From NCBI RefSeq assembly GCF_030530635.1, contig NZ_JAUMUL010000033.1:1-35547 (forward strand): a stretch of DNA of 35,547 bases. The letters run 5' to 3'. Shown in pieces: positions 15,944 through 24,012 of the stretch (positions are counted from its first letter, which is position 1; every line of letters starts with the position of its first letter). The notes beneath the pieces were generated by a model. It saw only the letters and a list, made by a program, of their open reading frames with translations. It searched no databases and was not told the DNA's origin. The stretch comes from Actinomyces sp. Lineage in GTDB: Bacteria; Actinomycetota; Actinomycetes; Actinomycetales; Actinomycetaceae. The translations under genes and the position numbers were made by a program.

Positions 15944-16367
15944 CTCCGCCCTCAGACGTGCGTTCTGACGTAGCCAACAGTCGCCTCCACCACTACACGC
16001 CTTCAGCGCCGGGCTGGGACCAGCATCCAGACGTCGATACATGCATCCCGCTGCCTCAGCGCAGGCGGGGGCGAGCACGGCCACAGCGGAACGGGGTACT
16101 GGAAACCCAACGTGATCAGCGACCCTTGAGCGGCGACTATCGTGTGCCGACCCGCGCGATCTCAGCCGTCCCGTGGCTCACCGAGAAATGAGCCCGCCGA
16201 TCATCAACAGGGCCTGACAAACCGACGCGAACCCTACGGCGAACCCATCCAGTGATCGGGCGCACGCGCACCTCCCCGGTGGCAGCGGCAGTCCTCCCAC
16301 ATCCATTCCGCGTGTCTTGAACCCGCACACTGGAACATACGCAAGTGGCCTCAGTCAGATCCGGCAA

Positions 16368-16383
16368 TGTTTCACGTGAAACT
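16368..16383. promoter_or_regulatory. parS: parS site 3 (one mismatch)
   Basis: TGTTTCACGTGAAACT matches the 16-bp consensus at 15 positions; only the last base differs. Confidence 0.85.
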
Positions 16384-16475
16384 GTTAACCAGGGACGAGT
16401 GCGTCCGGCGCGCCGATGAACTCGGCTCCGAGCCGTCTCGGGTATCAGCAGACCTTCCATCGACGTGCATGTGGA

Positions 16476-16491
16476 TGTTTCACGTGAAACA
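16476..16491. promoter_or_regulatory. parS: parS site 4
   Basis: Perfect 16-bp parS extended by three bases on each side into a 22-bp palindrome (GGA/TCC flanks). Confidence 0.95.
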
Positions 16492-16582
16492 TCCAAAGAG
16501 TCGTTGACCCCCGCTTAGTCTTGACACCCCCGAGTACAACGACGCTACCGTGTCCGGTTAACGTCTGCGCTCCACAGCGTGA

Positions 16583-16598
16583 TGTTTCACGTGAAACA
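16583..16598. promoter_or_regulatory. parS: parS site 5
   Basis: Perfect 16-bp parS extended into a 24-bp palindrome (GTGA/TCAC flanks). It is about 70 bp upstream of the aminotransferase start, so ParB bound here could affect that gene. Confidence 0.95.
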
Positions 16599-16665
16599 TC
16601 ACCGAATACCCTGATCGTGGCAAACTGGTCCCAGAGACACAACACCCGCCGGGAGGGATGACCAC

Positions 16666-17973
16666 GTGAATGAGAGCAACCCACAACGAGGCAACCGGCT
16701 GGATCCCTGGCTCGACTCCTACGCTACTCGTGCGTATGGACTACGCGAGTCCGAGACCCGCTCCCTGTTCGCCGTCGCATCCCGGCCTGAAGTGGTATCG
16801 CTCGCCGGCGGCATGCCCAACCTCAAGGACCTGCCCTTGGACGAACTCGCCGAGGCCACGGCCCGCATGATCCGGAAGGACGGCGGTCGTGCACTCCAGT
16901 ATGGCAACGGCCAGGGCCTTCCGCGGCTGCGCGAGCAGATTCCCGAAGTCATGGCCTTAGAGGGAATCGACGCCTACCCCGAAGACGTCGTCATCACCAC
17001 CGGTTCCCAGCAGGCGGTCGACATCGTCACCGAGCTTTTCATTGATCCCGGGGACGTCATTCTCACCGAGGCGCCCACCTATGTCGGCTCACTGTCTATC
17101 TTCTCCACCTACCAGGCGGACATCCAACAGGCTCCCATCGACGCCGACGGCGTCATTCCTGAGATGCTGGAGCAGACCATAGCTGAGCTCGAGCGCCAGG
17201 GACACCGAGTCAAGTTCTTCTACTGCCTGCCCAACTTCCACAACCCCGCCGGAGTCACTCTGTCGGAGGAGCGCCGCCCCCAGGTAATCGAGATTTGTCG
17301 CCGACACCACGTGCTCATCATTGAGGACAATCCCTACGGCCTACTCGACTTCCAGGGCCGTACGCACACCGCCTTGAAGACTCTGGCGCCCGACGACGTC
17401 GTATACCTGGGCTCCTTCTCCAAGATCTTCGCCCCGGGGTACCGCGTGGGCTGGGCCGTGGCACCATCGGCCGTGCGTGAGAAGATGAAGCTCGCATCAG
17501 AGGCCGCGATTCTGTGCCCGAGCTCGGTGGGCCAGTTCTCCATCTCCACCTACCTGGACAACTTCGACTGGCGCGGCCAGATTCAGGACTTCCGCACCAT
17601 GTACCGCAGGCGGCGGGACGCCATGGTAGAGGCCCTTGCGGAGCACATGCCTATGTGCACGTGGAACGTTCCCGAAGGCGGTTTCTACGTCTGGGTGGGT
17701 CTGCCCAAGGGACTCGACGCCAAGGAGATGCTGCCGCGAGCCGTGACCAACCTGGTCGCCTATGTCTCCGGTACCGCCTTCTACGCCGGCGGCCGGGCCG
17801 GGCGCGACCATATGCGCCTGTCCTTCTGTTACCCGGAACCGGTTGACATCCGCGAAGGCGTCCGGCGGCTATCGGAGGTCGTCAAACACGACCTTGACCT
17901 GATCGACCTCTTCGGCCCTGCTAAACAGCGCCCGTCCGGCGGCGTCTCAGCCCCATCACCGGATCAGGTATGA
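16666..17973 (+). CDS. PLP-dependent aminotransferase, fold type I (LysN/MocR-domain-like)
   Basis: 435 residues from GTG 16666, which has GGGAGGG eight bases upstream. The protein is a class I/II aminotransferase of the 2-aminoadipate transaminase-like group: LAGGMPNLKDLP near the N-terminus, LQYGNGQGLPRLREQI, FFYCLPNFHNPAGVTLS, and the Schiff-base lysine in LGSFSKIFAPGYRVGW. IIEDNPYGLLDF supplies the cofactor aspartate. There is no N-terminal GntR helix-turn-helix, so it is not a full MocR regulator. The amino donor and keto acid cannot be told from sequence; valine/leucine, aromatic, or 2-aminoadipate substrates are all possible. A Ddl-type ligase follows after 39 bp, probably in the same transcript. 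Confidence 0.88.
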   Translation: MNESNPQRGNRLDPWLDSYATRAYGLRESETRSLFAVASRPEVVSLAGGMPNLKDLPLDELAEATARMIRKDGGRALQYGNGQGLPRLREQIPEVMALEGIDAYPEDVVITTGSQQAVDIVTELFIDPGDVILTEAPTYVGSLSIFSTYQADIQQAPIDADGVIPEMLEQTIAELERQGHRVKFFYCLPNFHNPAGVTLSEERRPQVIEICRRHHVLIIEDNPYGLLDFQGRTHTALKTLAPDDVVYLGSFSKIFAPGYRVGWAVAPSAVREKMKLASEAAILCPSSVGQFSISTYLDNFDWRGQIQDFRTMYRRRRDAMVEALAEHMPMCTWNVPEGGFYVWVGLPKGLDAKEMLPRAVTNLVAYVSGTAFYAGGRAGRDHMRLSFCYPEPVDIREGVRRLSEVVKHDLDLIDLFGPAKQRPSGGVSAPSPDQV

Positions 17974-18012
17974 ATCATGTCCCGCACCGAGTCGAACCAT
18001 TAAGGAGCCGCC

Positions 18013-18999
18013 ATGTCCGACACCCCTGAAGCCAAGCCCGGCGCACCCTTGCGCATCGCCGTAATCGCAGGCGGACTCAGCCACGAACGCGATGTCTCGC
18101 TGCGCTCCGGACACCGGGTCATGAACATACTCAAGCACCTCGGGCACACCGTAGTCGTCCTCGATGTAGACGCCCGCACGATCCCTTCACTCCGAGCCTT
18201 CAGTCCCGACGTCGTCTGGCCTCTGGTACACGGAGGCCACGGGGAGGACGGCGGTCTACAGAATGTGCTCATCGCCCTCGGACTGCCCTATGTGGGTACG
18301 CATTCCGACGGTTGTCAACGCGCATCCTTCAAACCCACCGCCAAGGCCTCGGTGCGTGCGGCCGGAGTCCGCACACCGGACTCGGTGACGCTGCCGAAGG
18401 CGTACTTCAGCCAGCTCGGCGCACAGGATGTGCTCGGTGTCGTCGCCGGCCACCTCGGATTGCCGGTAGTGGTCAAACCGAATCAGGGCGGATCCGGACT
18501 GGGAGTCTCCTACGCTTCCAACGCGGATGAGTTGCGCACCGCCATGGTGTCCTGCTTCGCCTACGATGAGCGCGCCCTGATCGAGAACTACGTCGAGGGA
18601 ACCGAACTCGCGGTGTCCGTAGTCGACACCGGTGACGGCCCACGCGCGCTGCCGCCGGTGGAGGTTGTTTCACAGGGCCGCTACGACTTCGATGCCCGCT
18701 ACAACCCGGGACGCTCCGAGTACTTCGTTCCGGCGCGCCTGGAGGACGACCTTCTGCACTTGGTGCAGGACATGGCCGTCACCGTCCACAGCACGCTCGG
18801 TCTGGGTAACCTCTCGCGCACCGACATCATTCTAGACGCCGAAGCCACACCCTGGTTCATCGACGTCAATGTGGTCCCCGGTATGACCGAGGTGTCTTTG
18901 CTCCCAATGGCCGCGAATGCCGATGGAGACCTGGCTGGACTCTACGACCAGCTGGTCCGTCATCCCGCTGTGCGGCCGCAACCACACAATGTTCCTTAG
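18013..18999 (+). CDS. D-alanine--D-alanine ligase family ATP-grasp enzyme
   Basis: 328 residues; the ATG is preceded by AAGGAG. It has the Ddl N-terminal signature IAGGLSHERDVSLRSG, VWPLVHGGHGEDGGLQ, then the ATP-grasp segments VVVKPNQGGSGLGVS and ALIENYVEGTELAVSVVD. The catalytic end is LSRTDIILDAEATPWFIDVN followed by VVPGMTEVSLLP. Length fits Ddl (300-370). Ddl joins two D-alanines for peptidoglycan precursors. Whether this is the cell's main Ddl or a paralogue cannot be judged here; the N-domain motif SHERDVSLRSG differs slightly from the usual SxEHEVSxxSA, so I leave the symbol blank. It is cotranscribed with the aminotransferase and converges on parB. Confidence 0.85.
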   Translation: MSDTPEAKPGAPLRIAVIAGGLSHERDVSLRSGHRVMNILKHLGHTVVVLDVDARTIPSLRAFSPDVVWPLVHGGHGEDGGLQNVLIALGLPYVGTHSDGCQRASFKPTAKASVRAAGVRTPDSVTLPKAYFSQLGAQDVLGVVAGHLGLPVVVKPNQGGSGLGVSYASNADELRTAMVSCFAYDERALIENYVEGTELAVSVVDTGDGPRALPPVEVVSQGRYDFDARYNPGRSEYFVPARLEDDLLHLVQDMAVTVHSTLGLGNLSRTDIILDAEATPWFIDVNVVPGMTEVSLLPMAANADGDLAGLYDQLVRHPAVRPQPHNVP

Positions 19000-19066
19000 C
19001 CGAGGCGCACTCCGCGTGCCGTAGCGGGATCTGAATTAGTGGTACGCGGCTGAAGCAGGTGCCCGG

Positions 19067-19098
19067 GGCCGGGATGTTTCACGTGAAACATCCCGGCC
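19067..19098. promoter_or_regulatory. parS: parS site 6 in a 32-bp perfect palindrome between convergent genes
   Basis: The 16-bp parS core is at 19075-19090. Eight further GC-rich bases on each side (GGCCGGGA/TCCCGGCC) make a 32-bp perfect palindrome. It lies between the ends of the ligase gene and parB, so its RNA hairpin could also act as a bidirectional terminator; that second role is inference. Confidence 0.9.
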
Positions 19099-19126
19099 TC
19101 CGGTTTACACGGCCCGAATGCCGAAC

Positions 19127-20425
19127 TCATCCCTCATCCAGCGACGTTCCCGGCGCCAGTGCCTCGACAATGCGCGCCAGATCCTCATCACCGGCGAACT
19201 CAATGGTGATACGTCCCTTCTTGGCGCCCCGCGTAACCCGCACCCGAGTATCAAAGGTATCCGACAAGCGGGTGGAGAGTGCCGGCAGAGGAGTGTTTCG
19301 TGAACGCGTAGTGGCCTGAACCGGGACCACGTCCGGCGCCTCGCCGTACATTGCCACAATCTCCTCGGTGGCCCGTACCGACAGGCCCTCCGCTACGATG
19401 CGTTGCGCCACGCGCTCCATCGCCGCGGCGTCGGGCAGCCCTAGCAGAGCGCGGGCATGTCCGGCGGACAGCACCTCAGCCGCCACACGCCGTTGCACCA
19501 ACGGAGGCAGTTTCATCAACCGCAGCGTGTTGGAGATCTGCGAGCGAGACCGGGCGATCTTCGCGGACAGCTCGGCCTGGGTGCAATCGAAGTCCTCCAA
19601 CAACTGCTGATAGGCCGCCGCCTCTTCAAGCGGATTCAGCTGCACACGGTGCAGGTTCTCCAGCAGGGCGTCACGCAGCAAGGACTCGTCAGCGGTATAG
19701 CGCACCACCGCCGGTATGGTCTCCAGACCCGCCTCCTTGGCCGCGCGCAGGCGCCGCTCACCCATTACCAGTTCGTACAACGCCGCCTCGTCGGCGCCGG
19801 CCGACGTATCTGCAACACCGTCATCCGAGTCCGCATCTCCTGGCGGCTCTGCAACACCTTCGTCCTGGTTCGGAGTCTCGGCGTCCTCAATACGACGGAC
19901 CACAATCGGCTGAAGCAGGCCGACCTCCTTAATTGAGGTCGCCAGCTCGGTAATGTCGTCCTCGTCGAAAACCTGACGCGGTTGACGCCGGTTGGGCACA
20001 ATCGACCCCACCGCCAACTCAGCAAAGGTTGCGCCCGGAACCGGTACCAGTTCGACTTCCGTTGCGGCGCCGTCAGCCTCCTCCGCGGGCGATGTTTCAC
20101 GTGAAACATCGCCCGCCGGCGTTCCCGCGCCCGCATGCACCGGCGATGCGGATACTTCGCCCGCCGTACCCGGCTGCCTCGCGGGAGACCGGTCCGTGTC
20201 GGCGGAGCGCGAGTTGCGTCGGGATCGTTTGGACGGAGCAAGCAGCGTGGCAGCAATGTCATCCGCGTGGCGTGCAGCAGCCATATCAGAGGCGGCATCG
20301 GCAGCCGCATCGCCACTGCCCGCGGGGAAGAAGACGTCCGAGGGGCGCCGAGTCGGATTCTCCGACTGTGCCTCGGGAATGAGCGCCTGCAGTCCGCGCC
20401 CCAGACCGCGCTTCTTCTGTGCCAT
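19127..20425 (-). CDS. parB: Chromosome-partitioning protein ParB
   Basis: 432 residues from ATG 20425 (MAQKKRGLGRGLQALIPE), with AAGGAG five bases upstream; a GTG six bases earlier overlaps the parA stop and is less likely. ParB binds parS, loads as a CTP-dependent clamp and spreads. Visible motifs are the CTP-binding GERRLRAAKEAG (~222), ENLHRVQLNPLEEAAAYQQL, and the helix-turn-helix around AELSAKIARSRSQISNTLRL, followed by a C-terminal dimerisation region. The ~125 residues before the core are longer and more disordered than usual. An acidic insert of ~35 residues (~180-215) lies just before GERR inside the N-terminal domain. The gene itself contains a parS site at 20093. It is translated from the parA transcript. 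Confidence 0.97.
   Translation of the reverse strand: MAQKKRGLGRGLQALIPEAQSENPTRRPSDVFFPAGSGDAAADAASDMAAARHADDIAATLLAPSKRSRRNSRSADTDRSPARQPGTAGEVSASPVHAGAGTPAGDVSRETSPAEEADGAATEVELVPVPGATFAELAVGSIVPNRRQPRQVFDEDDITELATSIKEVGLLQPIVVRRIEDAETPNQDEGVAEPPGDADSDDGVADTSAGADEAALYELVMGERRLRAAKEAGLETIPAVVRYTADESLLRDALLENLHRVQLNPLEEAAAYQQLLEDFDCTQAELSAKIARSRSQISNTLRLMKLPPLVQRRVAAEVLSAGHARALLGLPDAAAMERVAQRIVAEGLSVRATEEIVAMYGEAPDVVPVQATTRSRNTPLPALSTRLSDTFDTRVRVTRGAKKGRITIEFAGDEDLARIVEALAPGTSLDEG
20085..20116. promoter_or_regulatory. parS: parS site 7 within the parB coding sequence, 32-bp perfect palindrome
   Basis: The parS core is at 20093-20108 and eight flanking bases each side (GCGGGCGA/TCGCCCGC) extend the symmetry to 32 bp. 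In the ParB protein it encodes GDVSRETSPA in the disordered N-terminal region, so the coding constraint is light. Confidence 0.95.
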
Positions 20426-20427
20426 CG

Positions 20428-21345
20428 TCACTCCTTAGTGGATTCGTCCTGCGGGCCGTGGACGGAATCCACCCCGCGGCCCGCGATCTCAAGCGCAAGC
20501 TTCTTGTAGGCAACAGCACCACTCGACCGGGGATCCCAGAACACAACCGGAGAACCGAAGGACGGCGCCTCCGCCACCCGAACCGAACGGGGGATGCGTG
20601 TACTCAATGCCGCCGCCGGGAAGTAAGTGCGCACCTCGTCCTCCACCTCCTTGGCAAGCGTTGTGCGCTTGTCAAACATGGTCAGGGCAATCATGGAGAC
20701 GGTCAGATTCGGGTTGTGGATCTGGGCTATCCGATCCACCGAACGCGTGAGCAGAGCCAGACCCTCCAATGCGTAGTACTCGGCCTGCATGGGAATGAGT
20801 ACCTCCCCTGAGGCCACGAAGGCATTGATCGTCATAATGCCCAGGCTCGGCGGACAGTCGATGAGCACGTAGTCCATACGGGGCACGCCCTGGGCATCTC
20901 GCTCGCGCAGGAACTCCTCCAGGGCCAGGCGCAGACGCGATTCCCGTTGGGAGGAGTTAATGAGCTCAATCTCCACGGCTGCTACGTCGATTGTGGAGGG
21001 GACGCACCACAGCGTCTCGGCGAAGCGCGTGTGCACCACGACATCCTGGATGCGGGCTCCCTCAACCAGCACGTCGTAAATGGAGGGCTGCTCCTCGCCG
21101 TGCTCAACGCCGAGCGCAGTCGAGGCATTTCCCTGGGAGTCGGCGTCGACCACCAGGACGTGCATGCCGCCCTCAGCCAGCGCCGCCGCCACATTGACGA
21201 CCGTGGAGGTCTTACCGACGCCGCCCTTCTGATTGGCGACGGCGATGATTCTGGTGTGTTCGGGTCGAGGAAAAACGCCCCCGGCGACCTCATCCAGGGT
21301 TGAGCGGTCAGCGCTGAGCTGATCGAAGATGGACGATCCTGACAA
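20428..21345 (-). CDS. parA: Chromosome-partitioning ATPase ParA (Soj)
   Basis: 305 residues. ParA ATPases form DNA-bound dimers that are moved by ParB-parS to segregate origins. The deviant Walker A is NQKGGVGKTSTVVN, the switch region LVVDADSQGNAS and the second aspartate DYVLIDCPPSLG. The start appears to be TTG at 21345, because AGGAGA lies 6-7 bases upstream and there is no ATG or GTG as well placed before the Walker A. A -10-like TAGACT at 21396-21401 on the minus strand could start a parAB transcript separate from rsmG. The TGA is immediately followed by the parB ATG. Confidence 0.96.
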   Translation of the reverse strand: MSGSSIFDQLSADRSTLDEVAGGVFPRPEHTRIIAVANQKGGVGKTSTVVNVAAALAEGGMHVLVVDADSQGNASTALGVEHGEEQPSIYDVLVEGARIQDVVVHTRFAETLWCVPSTIDVAAVEIELINSSQRESRLRLALEEFLRERDAQGVPRMDYVLIDCPPSLGIMTINAFVASGEVLIPMQAEYYALEGLALLTRSVDRIAQIHNPNLTVSMIALTMFDKRTTLAKEVEDEVRTYFPAAALSTRIPRSVRVAEAPSFGSPVVFWDPRSSGAVAYKKLALEIAGRGVDSVHGPQDESTKE

Positions 21346-21395
21346 TCTGCTTCTCCTAGGGCGACATCCCGGCGGCGCACGCCTTTCGTCGTTTC

Positions 21396-21401
21396 AGTCT
21401 A
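21396..21401 (-). promoter_or_regulatory. -10 element of a likely parAB promoter
   Basis: TAGACT on the minus strand, in the 79-bp gap between rsmG and parA, about 50 bases before the parA start codon. The -35 is not clear. Confidence 0.4.
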
Positions 21402-21424
21402 CGTGAGAGGCAGCGGTCGAACGG

Positions 21425-22093
21425 TCAGCGCCTGGCCGGTCTCCGGATCTGGACGACCTTGGTCAGCTCCTCACCGGAGGTGACCACCTCATGGACGATG
21501 GCCGGCTCGAGCCGCGCCCGTTTGATCACGTACTTCGCGTCCGCGACCTCAGCCTCGGCGCGGGCTCCCTTGAGCGCCAGCAGACATCCACCCGGACGCA
21601 ACAGCGGAGATGCGATCCTAATCAGCTTTGTGAGATTCGCCACAGCCCGAGCGGTGACCGCATCATAGCGCGCCCTCACCTCCTCGGCCCGCGCCCGCAT
21701 CACGGTCACATTGTCCAGATCCAGTTCAGTGACGACGTCGTCAAGCCACTGCGTGCGGCGCACCATCGACTCAACCAGCACTACATCAAGGTCCGGCCGC
21801 AGCAGGGCAACCACTATTCCGGGGAAGCCGGCACCGGAACCGATATCCGCAACCTTCCCGCGATCGGGTAGGAACGGAACCACCGCGGCGGAGTTGATGA
21901 TGTGACGGGTCCACAGCCGCGGCAGCTCCCGAGGACCCAGGAGTCCGCGCAATTCACCCTGCTCGGCAAGCATCTGCGCGAAATGCTCGGCTGCGGCGAA
22001 GGCGGGGCCGAACATGGAACGCATCTCCGCAGTAGGACGTTCCACCTGCGCCGCGGCATCCGGGACCACGACAGGACCGTCGGAATCGGACAT
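21425..22093 (-). CDS. rsmG: 16S rRNA (guanine-527-N7)-methyltransferase
   Basis: 222-residue SAM-dependent methyltransferase (GidB) modifying G527 of 16S rRNA. The SAM motif is VADIGSGAGFPGIVVALLRP, preceded by LWTRHIINSA and followed by VLVESMVRRTQWL and DAVTARAVANL. The start at 22093 (MSDSDGPVV) is chosen because AGGAG precedes it and the family begins near there; the longer frame back to 22222 overlaps jag and has no family resemblance. It starts four bases after the jag stop and so is coupled to it. Confidence 0.96.
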   Translation of the reverse strand: MSDSDGPVVVPDAAAQVERPTAEMRSMFGPAFAAAEHFAQMLAEQGELRGLLGPRELPRLWTRHIINSAAVVPFLPDRGKVADIGSGAGFPGIVVALLRPDLDVVLVESMVRRTQWLDDVVTELDLDNVTVMRARAEEVRARYDAVTARAVANLTKLIRIASPLLRPGGCLLALKGARAEAEVADAKYVIKRARLEPAIVHEVVTSGEELTKVVQIRRPARR

Positions 22094-22097
22094 CTTC

Positions 22098-22718
22098 CTA
22101 CTCCTGATCGTCGTCGGCCGCCGGCTCGGCGTCGTCGAGCACCCCGGTGCCCGTTGGCGTCTCGTCGCCCCCAGCCGGATCGTGCGTCTCGTCGCCGTCG
22201 TCGGGCAGCATGACCACCACATGCCGGTGCGGCTCGGTGCCCTCGGACTCGGAAAACAGATCCGCCGCGGCGACCACGTCGTGACAGACCTTCCGTTCGA
22301 AGGGATTCATGGGCTCCAGCGCCACCGGCTCACCAGTGGCCTTTACCTTGGTGACCGCCTCCTCGGCGATCTTCGTCAGCTCTACGCGACGCCTGGCACG
22401 ATAGCCGTTGATGTCGAGCATCAGCCGGGAGCGGTTACCGGTGCGCGCATGCACCGCCAGCCGGGTGAGTTCCTGCATGGCCTCCAAGACCTCGCCGTCC
22501 CGTCCGACTAGATCCGCAAGCTCCCGCTCGTCGCCCTCCTCCGAGGCGATAATCGCTACCGACGCCCGGCCGTGGTCCACATCAATGTCGATGTCGCCGC
22601 CGAGGTCGACGATGTCCAGGAACTCTTCAAGATAGTCCGCGCCGACCTCGCCCTCCTCCTCGAGGTCCTTGACCGAAAGTGTCTGATGCTTGAGGTTTGG
22701 TGTTGCGTGATTGCTCAT
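22098..22718 (-). CDS. jag: Jag/KhpB-type KH-R3H RNA-binding protein
   Basis: 206 residues. The acidic N-terminus is followed by a KH domain (IDIDVDHGRASVAII ... LADLVGRDGEVLEAMQELTR) and an R3H domain (PMNPFERKVCHDVVA). Such proteins bind RNA; in firmicutes KhpB works with KhpA in cell-envelope control. The N-terminal Jag domain of firmicutes is absent, as is usual in actinobacteria. The C-terminal ~40 residues are acidic and Gly/Thr rich. It lies 51 bp downstream of yidC, the standard arrangement. Confidence 0.92.
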   Translation of the reverse strand: MSNHATPNLKHQTLSVKDLEEEGEVGADYLEEFLDIVDLGGDIDIDVDHGRASVAIIASEEGDERELADLVGRDGEVLEAMQELTRLAVHARTGNRSRLMLDINGYRARRRVELTKIAEEAVTKVKATGEPVALEPMNPFERKVCHDVVAAADLFSESEGTEPHRHVVVMLPDDGDETHDPAGGDETPTGTGVLDDAEPAADDDQE

Positions 22719-22769
22719 GATGGCTGTCTTCTTCGCTCGTCGGTGAGCCGGGTTCGGCGGGGGCCGAAC

Positions 22770-23957
22770 TCAGCGGGGCTTGCGCTTGTTGTTCTTCTTG
22801 TTCTTACCGGCCTGGCCCTTGCGCTTGGCGGCGGCCTGCTTGCGGGCGCGGGCGCGTCGCTCGTAGCGCCGTCGCGCGATCTCCTCCTGAGTGAGCCCGA
22901 CGGCGTTGGTCCGCTCGCCGGCCTCATTGACGTCGGACTCGGCATCCTCGGAGACGGTATGGTCCGCGCCCGCCTTGGCAGGAGTGCTTTGCGAGCGCTT
23001 CTTCTGCCGGTCCTTGCGCACCGGCTGAGTCCGCTGCCCCGAGGTGGCAGTGCCCTCGGCCTCCGCCTTGGCACGCTCCTCCTCCTCCAGTGAGGGCATC
23101 CCCTTGCGGGCGCGTCGTGCATTCTCACGCGAGCGCATCTTCTTCTCCGCCTCCGAACCGGGCGCCGGCATCTTACGGATGGTGAAGAACTGCTGACCCA
23201 TCGTCCACAGGTTGGTGGTGACCCAGTACACCAGTACACCGATCTGGAACTGCACACCGGTGAAGGCGAAGATCAGCGGCATGACCACCATCATCATGCG
23301 TTGAGTGCGCATGGCCGGGTTGTCGGCGCTCTTGGCCGACTCCGGCATGTTCTTCATGCTCAGCTGCGCCATCGTGTACCACTGGGTGATGCACATCAGG
23401 GCGATCATCACCACGGTCACTGCCTTGACCGTCACGTCACTGGAGTTCATGAAGGAGGCTGACAGCGGGGCTCCGAACACCGTGGAGGCCTGCACCTGCT
23501 CGGCCAGCTCGGCCGTCAACGGGCCGATGGAATCGTGGCCGGCGTAGGCGCCGGTGGCCACCGCCTCCAGGTTCGCCAGGACCCGGAACAGCGCGAAGAA
23601 CACCGGCATCTGGAACAGGATAGGCAGGCAGGAGGCGAAGGGGTTGGTGTTGTGCTTGCGGTACAGCGCCATCATCTCCTCCTGCTGGCGCTGTTGGGAG
23701 ACCGGGTCCTTCTTGCCCTTGTACTTGTTCTGCAGCGCCTGCAACTCGGGCTGCATCAGCTGCATTCCGCGGGAGGCGCGGATCTGCTTGACGAACAGCG
23801 GCATGATCAGCAGCCGCACGAACATGGTCAGGCCGACGATTGAGATGACCCAGGCGACGCCCGGTCCACCGGAGAATCCGATGAAGACGAGGAATCGATG
23901 GATGCTGACCATGACCCAGGCGACCGCGACCATCAGGGGCCACAGGATCGTGTCCAT
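22770..23957 (-). CDS. yidC: Membrane protein insertase YidC/Oxa1
   Basis: 395 residues. YidC inserts and folds membrane proteins alone or with SecYEG. Helices are visible near residues 5-25 and 30-55 (VAWVISIVGLTMFVRLLIMPLFV), then the conserved cytoplasmic hairpin LMQPELQALQNKYKGKKDP and FASCLPILFQMPVFFALFRV, and further helices to ~240. There is no periplasmic P1 domain, consistent with Gram-positive type. The long C-terminal tail (~260-395) is highly charged and ends in KKNNKRKPR, which probably contacts ribosomes. It lies between yidD and jag. Confidence 0.95.
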   Translation of the reverse strand: MDTILWPLMVAVAWVMVSIHRFLVFIGFSGGPGVAWVISIVGLTMFVRLLIMPLFVKQIRASRGMQLMQPELQALQNKYKGKKDPVSQQRQQEEMMALYRKHNTNPFASCLPILFQMPVFFALFRVLANLEAVATGAYAGHDSIGPLTAELAEQVQASTVFGAPLSASFMNSSDVTVKAVTVVMIALMCITQWYTMAQLSMKNMPESAKSADNPAMRTQRMMMVVMPLIFAFTGVQFQIGVLVYWVTTNLWTMGQQFFTIRKMPAPGSEAEKKMRSRENARRARKGMPSLEEEERAKAEAEGTATSGQRTQPVRKDRQKKRSQSTPAKAGADHTVSEDAESDVNEAGERTNAVGLTQEEIARRRYERRARARKQAAAKRKGQAGKNKKNNKRKPR

Positions 23958-24012
23958 TGCACTCCTTGTACTCTTAAATCAGCTAAATCTGAGATCTGGA
24001 CGGTTACTGCGG

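Larger units (their letters stand above)
15003..16665. other. Gene-free 1.66-kb centromere-like region
   Basis: No reading frame here has a recognisable product, and short frames crossing it mostly translate parS as DVSRET. The region holds five parS sites, an inverted-repeat-bounded module at 15129-15537 and a chain of hairpins at 15606-15754. It also has a C/A-rich, strand-asymmetric tract at about 15450-15535. From 15757 to 16360, apart from the parS at 15928, I see no structure of note. Confidence 0.7.

Noticed and set aside
15003..16665. CRISPR array
   Set aside because: The only regular repeats here are contiguous 20-bp units without spacers, and no cas genes are in the window.
19290..19305. 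parS-like GTGTTTCGTGAACGCG in parB
   Set aside because: It lacks the central CACGTG palindrome and several consensus bases, so ParB binding is unlikely.
22094..22222. Longer N-terminus for rsmG
   Set aside because: The extension overlaps jag, is Arg/Pro/Thr rich without family resemblance, and a good Shine-Dalgarno marks the start at 22093.
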